NCBI GenBank assembly: GCA_047974845.1
Contig: JBKECQ010000015.1
Location: 1 to 64,000, forward strand
From: Aminipila sp047974845
GTDB lineage: Bacteria > Bacillota > Clostridia > Peptostreptococcales > Anaerovoracaceae
Length of the DNA: 64,000 bases
Direction of reading: 5' to 3'
Shown: positions 35,336 through 44,245 of the stretch, piece after piece
How the letters are laid out: every line of letters begins with the position of its first letter
Numbering within the stretch: the stretch's first letter is position 1
Translations under genes and position numbers: made by a program
Notes under the pieces: generated by a model
Seen by the model: the letters and a program-made list of their open reading frames with translations, nothing else
Database searches by the model: none
What the model was told of the DNA's origin: nothing

Positions 35336-35640
35336 ATTAAGTCCTCCTAAAATTAACACATCTTACAAATTCAGTAATTATTATTTCTTACAAAAGATTG
35401 CAACTACTAATCTATAAGTACTACATCCAATAGGCCTTCGCCTAGATAAGTATATCACCTCTGGCGTTCAATTTCCAGTAAATTTAGAAACTCAAATTTC
35501 CTGTTATTGGTATTATGATAAAAATATCTGCTTACAAAACAAAAACCTTGAATACCGATATTTGCTCCCTTAGATAAAAGTCAAAATGCTCTTTCACCTA
35601 ATTAAAAGAAATATAGTGTACAAGGTTTTCTCAGTTATAT
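35336..35640 (-). other. Structured leader candidate of the ECF operon (unassigned)
   Basis: About 305 bp without a gene. On the minus strand an outer stem AAAACCTTG/CAAGGTTTT (35629-35621 with 35550-35542) encloses an 11 bp hairpin with two G-U pairs (35601-35591 with 35580-35570) and a small AATA/TATT hairpin (35562-35551), giving a three-way junction followed by TTTTTGTTTT. Further down come CTGG...CCAG and TAGGC-GAAG-GCCTA hairpins. It could be a terminator of the DUF1846 transcript, a riboswitch-like leader of the vitamin importer, or both. It does not match TPP, FMN, THF, preQ1, cobalamin or SAM riboswitches by eye. Confidence 0.35.
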
Positions 35641-35647
35641 ATATACT

Positions 35648-35667
35648 AAAATAATAATTATTATTTT
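35648..35667. repeat. A/T-only perfect palindrome after the DUF1846 gene
   Basis: AAAATAATAATTATTATTTT is a perfect 20 bp palindrome just past the DUF1846 stop. It could form a weak hairpin or simply reflect low-complexity sequence. Confidence 0.5.
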
Positions 35668-35676
35668 TTATTTACT

Positions 35677-37191
35677 CTATCCAAAGTATAAGTTAGTTGT
35701 TACATACTCAGGGTCACAAGTTACATCTAAACCTAAAGAGTTAAGTAGCTGCTCATCCTTATCACTTAAAATAGCTGTGCAATGTGCTCTACAGCCTTTT
35801 AATAATAAAAGCTTTTCAGTTGCTATCTCCGCAGGTGGATTAGTTGTTGCTGAAATGGTCAGTGCACTAAGTATTTCTTCGCAATTAAGACTTGATCTAT
35901 CTTGATTCAAAATATCCTTTCTTAAGTGCTGTATGGCTTCAAGAGCCGTGTGTGAAATAAGAGGCATATCGTCTGCAATTCCTGCCATATTTTTAATGGC
36001 ATTTAAAACTGCCGCCGCCGCCGCAACCATTCTTCTAGAGCTTCTTCCTGTCACATAACTTCCGTCCGGCATCTCTATTGCCATTACTACTACGTTTTCA
36101 TATCTAGGGTCACAATTTCTCTTATATTCTGCATAATCTCTTGCAGGTTGTACTACTGCTCTATCAGAAGGCTTTACGTTAAGCTCATCCATAAGAAGTT
36201 TGCATCTCTCTAATGCTCCTTCGTCAATTTTTCCTTTTTTATAATTACATTCAGCTATAAAATATCTTCTTATAACTTCCTGGGCCGCCGCTACTCTACA
36301 GACTTCATCATCTGTAATTCCAAAGCCAACCCTATTAACTCCCATATCTGTTGGTGACTGATACTCAGATTCTTCACCTGTTATTTTTTCTATAATTCTC
36401 TTTACTACTGGAAATACTTCTAAATCTCTATTATAATTTATTGCCTTTTCGCCATAAGCTTCTAAGTGGAATGAGTCAATCATATTTACGTCCTTTAAGT
36501 CTGCCGTTGCTGCTTCGTATGCTACATTTACAGGATGCTTCAGTGGAAGGTTCCATACAGGAAAAGTTTCAAACTTAGCATATCTAACTTTCTTACCCTG
36601 TCTATGGTCATGGTAAAGCTGTGACAAACAAGTCGCAAGCTTACCGCTGCCCCCTCCCGGACCTGTAATTACTACAAGTGGTTTACTAACTTCAATGTAT
36701 GGGTTTGCGCCATACCCATCGTCACTAACAATGGTATCCACATCAGTTGGATATCCCTTTGTAAATTTATGTTTATAAGTTTTAATCCCTCTTCGGTTTA
36801 ACTTGTTTATAAACATATCTACTGCCGGCTGTTCCTCATACCTTGTTACAACTACACTATTAATAGATAAGTCATATTTTCTGAATGTGTCAATTAATCT
36901 GAGAACCTCTAGGTCATATGTTATGCCAAAATCCTGACGGGTCTTGTTGGTTGTAACATCACCTGCGTAAATACAAATAATTATTTCCGCATGATCCTTC
37001 ATTTTCTGTAATAACTTTATTTTTGCATTTTCATCAAATCCCGGTAATACTCTCATGGCATGCTTATCGTGTACTAGCTTTCCACCAAATTCAAGGTAAA
37101 GTCTTTCACATTTTTCTGCATTTATTCTTTCTAAAATATGCTCCGACTGTTCCTCAATATACCTTTCTGCACTAAAGCCTAACTTTTTCAT
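35677..37191 (-). CDS. DUF1846 (UPF0371) family protein
   Basis: About 504 residues, the usual family length. Conserved segments include LYLEFGGKLVHDKHAMRVLPGF near 35-55, FTKGYPTDVDTIVSDDGYG near 145, and a glycine-rich nucleotide-binding-like loop VVITGPGGGSGKLATCLSQLYHD near 180; the C-terminal third has QDRSSLNCEEILSALTISATTNP. The function of the family is unknown; the PGGGSGK loop and the fold suggest a nucleotide-dependent ligase or transferase, but that is inference. ATG 37191 has AGAGG eight bases upstream; an in-frame GTG at 37200 lies inside this site. It stands alone, divergent from the Ca2+ ATPase gene. Confidence 0.85.
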   Translation of the reverse strand: MKKLGFSAERYIEEQSEHILERINAEKCERLYLEFGGKLVHDKHAMRVLPGFDENAKIKLLQKMKDHAEIIICIYAGDVTTNKTRQDFGITYDLEVLRLIDTFRKYDLSINSVVVTRYEEQPAVDMFINKLNRRGIKTYKHKFTKGYPTDVDTIVSDDGYGANPYIEVSKPLVVITGPGGGSGKLATCLSQLYHDHRQGKKVRYAKFETFPVWNLPLKHPVNVAYEAATADLKDVNMIDSFHLEAYGEKAINYNRDLEVFPVVKRIIEKITGEESEYQSPTDMGVNRVGFGITDDEVCRVAAAQEVIRRYFIAECNYKKGKIDEGALERCKLLMDELNVKPSDRAVVQPARDYAEYKRNCDPRYENVVVMAIEMPDGSYVTGRSSRRMVAAAAAVLNAIKNMAGIADDMPLISHTALEAIQHLRKDILNQDRSSLNCEEILSALTISATTNPPAEIATEKLLLLKGCRAHCTAILSDKDEQLLNSLGLDVTCDPEYVTTNLYFG

Positions 37192-37358
37192 GGTCCTCAC
37201 CTCTTTCTAATTCTTTTTAAAACAATAGCCCATATTATATCACAACTACTGTTAATTGGGAACTAACAACACAAGAAATTTTTTAAAAATTGTCTGTTAA
37301 TATTCGGTTATAAAATAGGCTTGTCTGAATATTATTTTTGTAGGAGGTGAATTTAATC

Positions 37359-40070
37359 ATGTTAAGCACAGGCACAGTAATTCCAGACCATTTTAAAGGT
37401 CTTACCGCCGAAGAAGTCGCCTTGTCACGAAAAAAACACGGAGATAATCAATTAGGTGAACGAAAGAAAAACCAATTTTTTAAACAATTTTTACAAAACT
37501 TCAATGACCCTATTATAAAAATTCTACTAATAGCATTAGCAATTAATCTAGTTTTACTTATTCATAATTTTGATTGGTATGAGTCTGCCGGAATTGCAAT
37601 TGCAATTTTTCTGGCTACTTTTGTTTCTACCTTGTCCGAGTATGGCAGCGAGTCGGCATTTGAAAAGCTACAGGAGGAAGCTGACATTACTTCTTGTAGA
37701 GTAAAACGTCAGGAAGGGCTAACGGAGCTTCCCATAAACCAATTAGTTGTTAATGATATAGTTTTTTTACAGGCCGGTGAAAGAATTCCTGCCGATGGTA
37801 TTATTGTTGCAGGAGATTTAAATGTTGACCAGTCTGCTCTAAATGGTGAAACCAAAGAAGCTCATAAAGTGCCCCGCAGCGTTAAATTAGCTACAGCAAA
37901 AAATATGGACTCTATGGATTCCGTAGACTTCTTACAGCCCAATTTGCTTTTTAGGGGCAGTGTTGTATGCTCCGGTGAAGCCGCAATGCAAGTGACACAG
38001 GTGGGCACCAACACATTCTATGGTAATATTGCAAAAGAAGTTCAGGACGAAACTAGGGATAGCCCCTTAAAGCATCGCTTGAGGCATTTGGCAGAGACCA
38101 TAAGCACCTTTGGATATATTGCCGCCGCTATTGTTGCTATTGCTGATTTATTTAATTCAATGGTAATGGATCAGGGCTATGATGTTTATAGAATAATTGA
38201 AGCTTTTACAACACCTTCAATCATAGTAGGCAATTTGCTTCATGCTCTTACTTTAGCGATTACGGTAATAGTAGTGGCGGTTCCCGAGGGTCTTCCTATG
38301 ATGATAACAGTGGTACTATCCTCAAATATGAGCAGGATGCTTAAAGATAACGTTTTAGTTAGAAAGCTTGTAGGCATAGAAACTTCGGGAAGTTTGAACA
38401 TATTGTTTTCCGACAAAACCGGAACAATCACAAAAGGTAAGCTTCAGGTTGTTTCGTTTGTCAGCGGAGACAATAAAGAATATGATACAAATCAAATAGT
38501 ACATAAACCCGAACTCTATAATTTATTAGAGCTTTCCTCTTTGTATAATACAACCGCATCTGTTTCAATAAAAGGAGGTAAAAAAGTAGCTTTAGGAGGT
38601 AACACCACGGAAAGAGCATTGCTTGATTTTACTCTTAAAGAAAATATTATAGACCCACGAAATGTCAAGCTTATTTCCAAAATTCCTTTTAACAGTACAG
38701 ATAAATTTTCATCTGCCACAGTAAATAACAAAGGATCACAAATAATACTCATAAAGGGCGCTCCTGAAAAGATTTTAAGCAAATGCTCAAGCTACTATGA
38801 TGAATTTGGAAAAACAGTACCTTTAAGCAGTGTATCTGCTCTAAACAAAACCTTAAAGGTAATGTCATCAAAGGCTGTTCGTTTATTGGCCATTGCCACT
38901 TCACCCGACCCTATTAACAGTGCCGCAGATTTTAAGGATTTAACTTTGGTTGGAATAATAGGTATACGAGATGAAATTAGGTCCGAGGCTATAAGCGCCA
39001 TAAGACAAGTAACACAAGCAGGTATTCAAGTTGTCATGATAACAGGAGATAACAAAGAAACCGCGGCGGCAATTGCTAAGGAGGTCCACCTAATTCGTGA
39101 AAGTGATTATGGCAGTATCATTAGCAGTAGCGAGCTTGCACAAATAAGTGACAGTAAGCTAAAGGAAATACTTCCAAAGTTGAGAGTTGTAGCACGTGCA
39201 TTACCCTCTGATAAAAGCCGACTCATTCGTATCTCTCAAGAAATGGGACTTGTTGCAGGAATGACGGGAGATGGTGTTAACGACGCCCCTGCACTAAAGA
39301 AAGCAGATGTGGGCTTTGCAATGGGCAGTGGCACAGAAATAGCAAAAGAGGCCGGAGATATTGTTATTCTTGACGACAACTTTCAATCTATTGCAAAAGC
39401 AATTTTATATGGTAGAACAATCTTTAAAAGTATAAGAAAGTTCATTGTATTTCAGCTAACTGTAAACCTTTGCGCCGTTATTGTATCAATAGTGGGTCCG
39501 TTCTTAGGTGTAGATACTCCTGTTACGGTTATACAAATGCTTTGGATTAATATGGTTATGGATACTTTAGCAGGCTTGGCATTTTCCGGTGAAATACCTC
39601 TTAATGAATATATGCAGGAAAGGCCTAAAAAACGAGATGAAAAAATAATAAATAAATATATGTGGAATCAAATTCTTTGCACAGGAACTTATACCGCAGT
39701 ATTATGCTTACTGTTTTTAAAGCTTCCTATTTTCAGTCATATGTTTAGGGGTGGAGAAGGAACCAAATATTTTATGACCGCCTTTTTCAGCCTATTTATT
39801 TTTGCAAGTATATTTAATAGCTTTAATGCAAGAACTCATCGCTTAAACTTATTAGCTCATTTGAAAGGCAATAAAGCCTTTATAGTAATTATCTCTATTA
39901 TCTGCGTGGTTCAAATATTAATGATTTACTTCGGTGGTTCAGTGTTTAGAACAGCAGGTTTAACCTTATTTGAGCTACTTTTAGTGCTGGCTTTGGCTTT
40001 CTCTGTAGTTCCAATAGATATAGCTCGAAAGTTAGTAATAAGAATGTATGGCAGAAAAGGGTACTTATAA
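37359..40070 (+). CDS. P-type Ca2+-transporting ATPase (P2-type)
   Basis: 903-residue P2-type cation pump of the SERCA/PMCA group that exports Ca2+ at the cost of ATP. N-terminal actuator domain with DQSALNGETKEA near 155; helix M4 with VVAVPEGLPMMIT (PEGL calcium-site motif) near 310; phosphorylation site DKTGTITKG with the catalytic Asp near 351; nucleotide domain with KGAPEKIL; hinge MTGDGVNDAPALKKADVGFAMG near 640; M6 with LWINMVMDTLAGLAF. Ten membrane helices fit the type. ATG 37359 follows AGGAGG by 11 bases; the in-frame GTG at 37347 overlaps the ribosome site. Monocistronic, with a terminator after it. Mn2+ transport is a possible alternative. Confidence 0.9.
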   Translation: MLSTGTVIPDHFKGLTAEEVALSRKKHGDNQLGERKKNQFFKQFLQNFNDPIIKILLIALAINLVLLIHNFDWYESAGIAIAIFLATFVSTLSEYGSESAFEKLQEEADITSCRVKRQEGLTELPINQLVVNDIVFLQAGERIPADGIIVAGDLNVDQSALNGETKEAHKVPRSVKLATAKNMDSMDSVDFLQPNLLFRGSVVCSGEAAMQVTQVGTNTFYGNIAKEVQDETRDSPLKHRLRHLAETISTFGYIAAAIVAIADLFNSMVMDQGYDVYRIIEAFTTPSIIVGNLLHALTLAITVIVVAVPEGLPMMITVVLSSNMSRMLKDNVLVRKLVGIETSGSLNILFSDKTGTITKGKLQVVSFVSGDNKEYDTNQIVHKPELYNLLELSSLYNTTASVSIKGGKKVALGGNTTERALLDFTLKENIIDPRNVKLISKIPFNSTDKFSSATVNNKGSQIILIKGAPEKILSKCSSYYDEFGKTVPLSSVSALNKTLKVMSSKAVRLLAIATSPDPINSAADFKDLTLVGIIGIRDEIRSEAISAIRQVTQAGIQVVMITGDNKETAAAIAKEVHLIRESDYGSIISSSELAQISDSKLKEILPKLRVVARALPSDKSRLIRISQEMGLVAGMTGDGVNDAPALKKADVGFAMGSGTEIAKEAGDIVILDDNFQSIAKAILYGRTIFKSIRKFIVFQLTVNLCAVIVSIVGPFLGVDTPVTVIQMLWINMVMDTLAGLAFSGEIPLNEYMQERPKKRDEKIINKYMWNQILCTGTYTAVLCLLFLKLPIFSHMFRGGEGTKYFMTAFFSLFIFASIFNSFNARTHRLNLLAHLKGNKAFIVIISIICVVQILMIYFGGSVFRTAGLTLFELLLVLALAFSVVPIDIARKLVIRMYGRKGYL

Positions 40071-40129
40071 AATTGCGTAACATATGCTATGCAATATAAT
40101 GTATCTTATGGCTTATATTTATACTACTA

Positions 40130-40167
40130 AAAAAACCTTGTTTCCAAAATAGGAAGCAAGGTTTTTT
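40130..40167. terminator. Bidirectional terminator between ATPase and CtpA genes
   Basis: AAAAAACCTTGTTTCC (40130-40145) pairs with GGAAGCAAGGTTTTTT (40152-40167) with one G-T pair and a six-base loop; A- and T-runs on both sides suit both directions. Confidence 0.85.
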
Positions 40168-40221
40168 AATTTAATATTATATTTACTATGTTAAGATCTA
40201 TGTCTTTTTATTTTTAGTTTA

Positions 40222-41673
40222 TTATTTTTTTAATAGCTCTATAGCTTTTGCTAATTGTAGGTCTTCACCATTTTTAGTGTTTCCATAAGCCAAGCCATAT
40301 GCCGCTATTTCAAGCTTACTTCTTGAAGTAAGGTCTAAAACACCATAAGCATATAGGCCTTCATCTTTTTGGAACTTCTTTAGCGCTTCCACGGTTGTAG
40401 CATCCATATTGCCATCAACCTTTCCCTTGTAGTATCCTAATAATGCCAGTCTTTGCTGTGCGCCATAAACGTTTAACCCTTTATCTCCAAGCTTTGGTTT
40501 TGTATTTTCGCCCATAGGTGCAAAGGTTACATATTTAGCTTTTGCCGCCTCATTTCCGGCAGAGCCATTTTTTACAACGTAGTCCGGTGTAATCCCTACA
40601 TGGTCAATGTCGTTCTTGTTTGGAGTCACAAAGTAGAATACAGAAACTTTTGCAGTATCTCCTGAGGATAAAGTAACAAGTTGCTGTGCCACGCCCTTTC
40701 CAAAGGTGGTTGTACCTACAATAGTTGCGGCCTTATGATCCTGAAGCGCTCCTGCCAACAGCTCTGTAGCACTTGCACTTTCCTCATTTACTAACATTAC
40801 AACAGGTAATTTTTCTCCTGCAATTCCCTTAGCCTTCTCGCTTTGAATCACTTTACCCTTATTTACAAAATGTGTTATGTATCCATCATTAATCAGTTCA
40901 TTGGCAATACCCACAGCTCCATCAATATAGCCCCCGGGATTATTTCTCATATCAATAATAATGGATTCCGCACCTTTATTTACTAAAGCAATTTTAGCCA
41001 TTCTAAACTCTTTGTCCACATCTGAATCAAAGCCTGATACTAACATATATCCTATCTTACCATCAAGAAGCTCGTATGAAATGCTTGCTGTGGTAACTAT
41101 TTCTCTGTTAATAACTATATCTTTTTGTGTACCATTTCTGTCAACTGTCAGAGTAACCTTAGATCCCGCTTCGCCTCTCATTAAAAGAACTAACTGGTCT
41201 AATGCCAAAGACGTAGTGTCTTTGTTGTCTACTTTAAGAACTATGTCTCCTATTTCAACTCCTGCTTTTATAGCCGGACCTGCCGGATTCACTGAAACCA
41301 CCTTGTGTTTACCGTCCATATTTTGCATAGTAACCCCGATACCGGCATACTCCCCTGATACATTTTCCACAAAGCTATCACTGTCTTCATGTTTTACATA
41401 GTACTCACTATACGGATCATTTAATGATTCTGTGGCTCCCTCCATAGCAGCATCCATAAGTTCCTTATAATCTACCTTGTCCTTGTAGTATTTCTTTAAA
41501 AACTCCATGTACTCTTCCATAACCACTAATCTGTTTAGCAAATACTCTCTGGAAGTAGTATCTTCTTTTGTTTCCGCAAAAGCCGACGGCAAGAAAACTA
41601 CAAAAGAAAACGATGTAATAATCATAGTAATAACTATAATAAACGCTATCACCTTTACTGCTTTTTTACTCAT
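40222..41673 (-). CDS. ctpA: S41-family carboxy-terminal processing protease with PG-binding domain
   Basis: 483 residues: an N-terminal signal anchor (about 8-32), a PDZ domain (about 95-180, with EYAGIGVTMQN and KAGVEIGDIVLKVDN), the S41 protease core with catalytic Ser in NEESASATELLAGALQDH near 296 and Lys in TFGKGVAQ near 322, and a C-terminal peptidoglycan-binding domain of the PG_binding_1 type (LNVYGAQQRLALLGYYKGKVDG). CtpA proteases trim or degrade extracytoplasmic proteins, and in Bacillus CtpB acts in sporulation signalling; the spore genes in this window make either role possible. It follows the DUF1934 gene across a 63 bp gap with a hairpin. Confidence 0.9.
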   Translation of the reverse strand: MSKKAVKVIAFIIVITMIITSFSFVVFLPSAFAETKEDTTSREYLLNRLVVMEEYMEFLKKYYKDKVDYKELMDAAMEGATESLNDPYSEYYVKHEDSDSFVENVSGEYAGIGVTMQNMDGKHKVVSVNPAGPAIKAGVEIGDIVLKVDNKDTTSLALDQLVLLMRGEAGSKVTLTVDRNGTQKDIVINREIVTTASISYELLDGKIGYMLVSGFDSDVDKEFRMAKIALVNKGAESIIIDMRNNPGGYIDGAVGIANELINDGYITHFVNKGKVIQSEKAKGIAGEKLPVVMLVNEESASATELLAGALQDHKAATIVGTTTFGKGVAQQLVTLSSGDTAKVSVFYFVTPNKNDIDHVGITPDYVVKNGSAGNEAAKAKYVTFAPMGENTKPKLGDKGLNVYGAQQRLALLGYYKGKVDGNMDATTVEALKKFQKDEGLYAYGVLDLTSRSKLEIAAYGLAYGNTKNGEDLQLAKAIELLKK

Positions 41674-41702
41674 TTTTCCCCCTATTTTTTAATATATTTT
41701 AT

Positions 41703-41727
41703 GGGCGAATTTATATAAAATCCGCCC
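41703..41727 (-). other. Intergenic GC-capped hairpin between DUF1934 and CtpA genes
   Basis: GGGCG (41703-41707) and CGCCC (41723-41727) with A/T pairs inside make a ~10 bp stem. No T-run follows on either strand, so it is a poor terminator; it may process or partially attenuate the ddl-DUF1934-ctpA message. Confidence 0.4.
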
Positions 41728-41736
41728 ACCTTAGAC

Positions 41737-42153
41737 TTACATAACTTCTATATTTAAGCTACTACGTCCTTCAGACAACCCTTTTAAGCTCACATGATAG
41801 TCAATATCAATTGTACCCTTACCGTCTTGTGTAATATTGTTCACCAGATTGTTTGTAAGAACTTCCATTTCAATTGCACCAAAAGGTGTATCATAATAGC
41901 CCTCATATCTACAGCCTTTTTGAAATTCAATCACTGTATCAAGACCAACTTTATCACTGAATCTTTTCATTCTGATAGTATCGCCCTTTAGCTTTAAGCT
42001 GGTTTTACAACCCGGCATACCGGAAACTTCGCTTTCCTCATAAACCAAATACAAAGCTTCATTGCGTTCATACATTTTACCTTCAGTAATAAATTCTATT
42101 TGATCTTCGTCTGTTGAATCGGAAGTAATTTGCTTACCTACTATTTTTAGCAT
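41737..42153 (-). CDS. DUF1934 (YwiB-like) family protein
   Basis: About 138 residues, a small beta-barrel protein of the DUF1934/YwiB family; the fold resembles lipocalin-like barrels and the function is unknown. I place the start at ATG 42153 (MLKIVGKQITSDS), which overlaps the ddl stop by about 20 bases; ATGs at 42165 and 42189 lie further into ddl. Recognisable family features are the opening strand, the FITEGKMYERNEALYLVYEE segment with its acidic residues, and the QKGCRYEGYYDTPFG turn. In many clostridia it sits near ddl or other wall genes, as here. No signal peptide, so cytoplasmic. Confidence 0.72.
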   Translation of the reverse strand: MLKIVGKQITSDSTDEDQIEFITEGKMYERNEALYLVYEESEVSGMPGCKTSLKLKGDTIRMKRFSDKVGLDTVIEFQKGCRYEGYYDTPFGAIEMEVLTNNLVNNITQDGKGTIDIDYHVSLKGLSEGRSSLNIEVM

Positions 42154-43189
42154 AATATCTTTCATATCCAAAATCCATAATCCTTTCAATTAACTGGGGA
42201 TACGCAACACCAGCCTCTTCCCATAGCTTTGCAAACATGCTGAATTTCGTAAATCCCGGTATTGTATTTATTTCATTTATGTAAACTTTGTTTGTTGACT
42301 TTTCTAAAAAGAAATCTACTCTTGCAAATCCTGCACAGTCAAGTGCCATATAAGCCTTTACAGCTATTTCCCTTATTTGTTCTTTTATATCATCTGAAAT
42401 ATTTGCCGGAACACATATCTTTGATTGCCCACCGTCAAAATATTTAGCCTTATAATCATAAAATTCTGCTGACGGTAATATTTCTCCTACCGTTGCCGCT
42501 TCCGGCTTCCAGTTTCCTATTACGCCTGTTTCCAGTTCCCTACAGTCCAAGCCTTCTTCTATAACTATTCTTCTATCATATTTAGAAGCTTCTAAAATTG
42601 CCTTATATAGGCTTTCCCTATCCTTTGCCTTGGAAATGCCAACACTTGATCCCATATTTGCAGGTTTTACAAACATAGGGTAAGTCACGTTCTTTTCTAC
42701 CTCTTCCGCTTCCAAAGCCATTAGATTTTCGTCACATTTTCCATCTCTGTCTTTAAAGTGTTCTGAGAAAACCAATGCGTGTTTACAAATTGGCAAACCA
42801 GCCTTAGCAAATATATCCTTGGCTATTGCCTTATCCATTGCCGCTGCTGATGCTAAAACCCCACAACCCGCATATGGAACGTCTAGCATTTCAAACAAGC
42901 CTTGAATAGTTCCATCTTCTCCATAGGGTCCGTGTAACACCGGAAATACAAAATCCACTACATCTTTAATATTTCCCATATTAAAGTCTACTGCACTATG
43001 TTCCCATTGGCCGCTTTCAATATCCGCTACCGCCCCTTCAAATTGCTTCCATCTGCCTACTTTGGTTATACCAAAATAATATAACTCAAATTTGTTTTTG
43101 TCTATAGCATTTATTAAGGAAGCCGCGGACATTAAAGAGATTTCATGTTCACCGGACTTTCCACCAAAAATAACACCTATTTTTTTCAT
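42134..43189 (-). CDS. ddl: D-alanine--D-alanine ligase
   Basis: 351-residue ATP-grasp ligase that makes D-Ala-D-Ala for peptidoglycan. FGGKSGEHEISLMSAASL at the N-terminus, YAGCGVLASAAAMDKAIAK, PMFVKPANMGSSVGISKA, and the metal-binding ARVDFFLEK...VYINEINTIPGFT are all present. ATG 43189 follows GGGAGG by six bases. The longer-loop Ddl form seen here (a ~15-residue insert near 150-165 with KDRDGKCDENL) is common in clostridia. It follows hslO by 20 bases and overlaps the DUF1934 gene. D-Ala-D-Lac activity is not indicated by gene context (no vanH or vanX). Confidence 0.93.
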   Translation of the reverse strand: MKKIGVIFGGKSGEHEISLMSAASLINAIDKNKFELYYFGITKVGRWKQFEGAVADIESGQWEHSAVDFNMGNIKDVVDFVFPVLHGPYGEDGTIQGLFEMLDVPYAGCGVLASAAAMDKAIAKDIFAKAGLPICKHALVFSEHFKDRDGKCDENLMALEAEEVEKNVTYPMFVKPANMGSSVGISKAKDRESLYKAILEASKYDRRIVIEEGLDCRELETGVIGNWKPEAATVGEILPSAEFYDYKAKYFDGGQSKICVPANISDDIKEQIREIAVKAYMALDCAGFARVDFFLEKSTNKVYINEINTIPGFTKFSMFAKLWEEAGVAYPQLIERIMDFGYERYYAKNSR

Positions 43190-43209
43190 ATTATGCCTCC
43201 CTCTGTGCA

Positions 43210-44124
43210 TTAAATTCTTGAGAGAAGTTCTGTCAGGTGTTCCTTGTCAAAAAAATACTTTTTTTCGCAGAATTGACAAACAAGTTCTGCCTGACCATCT
43301 TGTTCAATAATTTCATTTAAGTCTTTTTTTCCTATTGTCATTACTGCCTGCTCAAGACGCTCCTCATTACAATCACATTCCCATTTTATTTCTCTGAAGT
43401 CCAGAGGCTCCGGCTTGTATTCTTCCGGAATGTCTTTAAAGATGTCATTCAACAATACCTCTAGAACACCCTCTTCTGTTTTTCCTACTGATTTAAGCAT
43501 AGCCTCTTCAATAAGAGTAGTCAAAGGCTTCATTTTTCCAATTAGCTCTTCCAGTGCATCCACAGCCGCATCTTCAAATCCCGGTAGCATTTGAATAATC
43601 ATTCCACCTGCACAAAGTACAGATAAATCCCTGTCAATTTTTACACCTAAAGCCACAGACGAATTCTGTTGCTCCGATATAAAAAAGTATGCTGTTAAAT
43701 CATCCGCTATTTCTCCGGAAACAAGTGCAATACTGCCCATGTAAGGCTCCTTTAGACCTAAATCCTTGATAACCTTTATTTCACCGATACCCAAAGAGCC
43801 ACCAACATCCAGTTTCCCTTCCTTAGTTAAAGGCAAATCAACATTGGGGTTTGCAATATAGCCCTTTACAGTGCCATTTGCGTTGGCAGTTGCTAAAATT
43901 TGTTTTGCAGGGCCATCACCTTTAAAGCTGACAGTCAGCTTGTCTCTTTGACCCTTCAACATAATCCCCATCAGTCCTGCCCCTGTAAGTACACGACCTA
44001 AGCCGGCTGTTGCCAAAGGTGTAGTTTCATGAATTTTTCTTGCCTCTTCTACCATATCCGTAGTAATGGTCAGATATACTCTATACATTTTACTTTTATC
44101 TATTGCAATTAATGCTTTTCCCAC
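43210..44124 (-). CDS. hslO: Hsp33 redox-regulated chaperone
   Basis: 304 residues, full family length. The N-terminal domain has ETTPLATAGLGRVLTGAGLMG and KGDGPAKQILATANANGTVKGYI. The C-terminal redox switch has four zinc-binding cysteines, CDC near 251-253 and CQFC near 285-288, whose oxidation activates holdase function. The start is GTG 44124, eight bases after AAGGAG; this is the only good site. Cytoplasmic. It precedes ddl by about 20 bases, likely in one transcript. Confidence 0.93.
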   Translation of the reverse strand: MGKALIAIDKSKMYRVYLTITTDMVEEARKIHETTPLATAGLGRVLTGAGLMGIMLKGQRDKLTVSFKGDGPAKQILATANANGTVKGYIANPNVDLPLTKEGKLDVGGSLGIGEIKVIKDLGLKEPYMGSIALVSGEIADDLTAYFFISEQQNSSVALGVKIDRDLSVLCAGGMIIQMLPGFEDAAVDALEELIGKMKPLTTLIEEAMLKSVGKTEEGVLEVLLNDIFKDIPEEYKPEPLDFREIKWECDCNEERLEQAVMTIGKKDLNEIIEQDGQAELVCQFCEKKYFFDKEHLTELLSRI

Positions 44125-44245
44125 TATATTTTCTCCTTTTTGTTTTTAAAACTTATTTTCCATGTAAGGACACGGCAAATATTATAATGCCACCTTTTTT
44201 ATAAATTTAAACTAAAACATCAAATCGTTTATTTGCGATTAATTA

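Noticed and set aside
35380..35640. TPP, FMN, THF, preQ1, SAM or cobalamin riboswitch ahead of the ECF operon
   Set aside because: The invariant words of these families (for example CUGAGA, AGGGNGGGG, GCCACUG) are absent.
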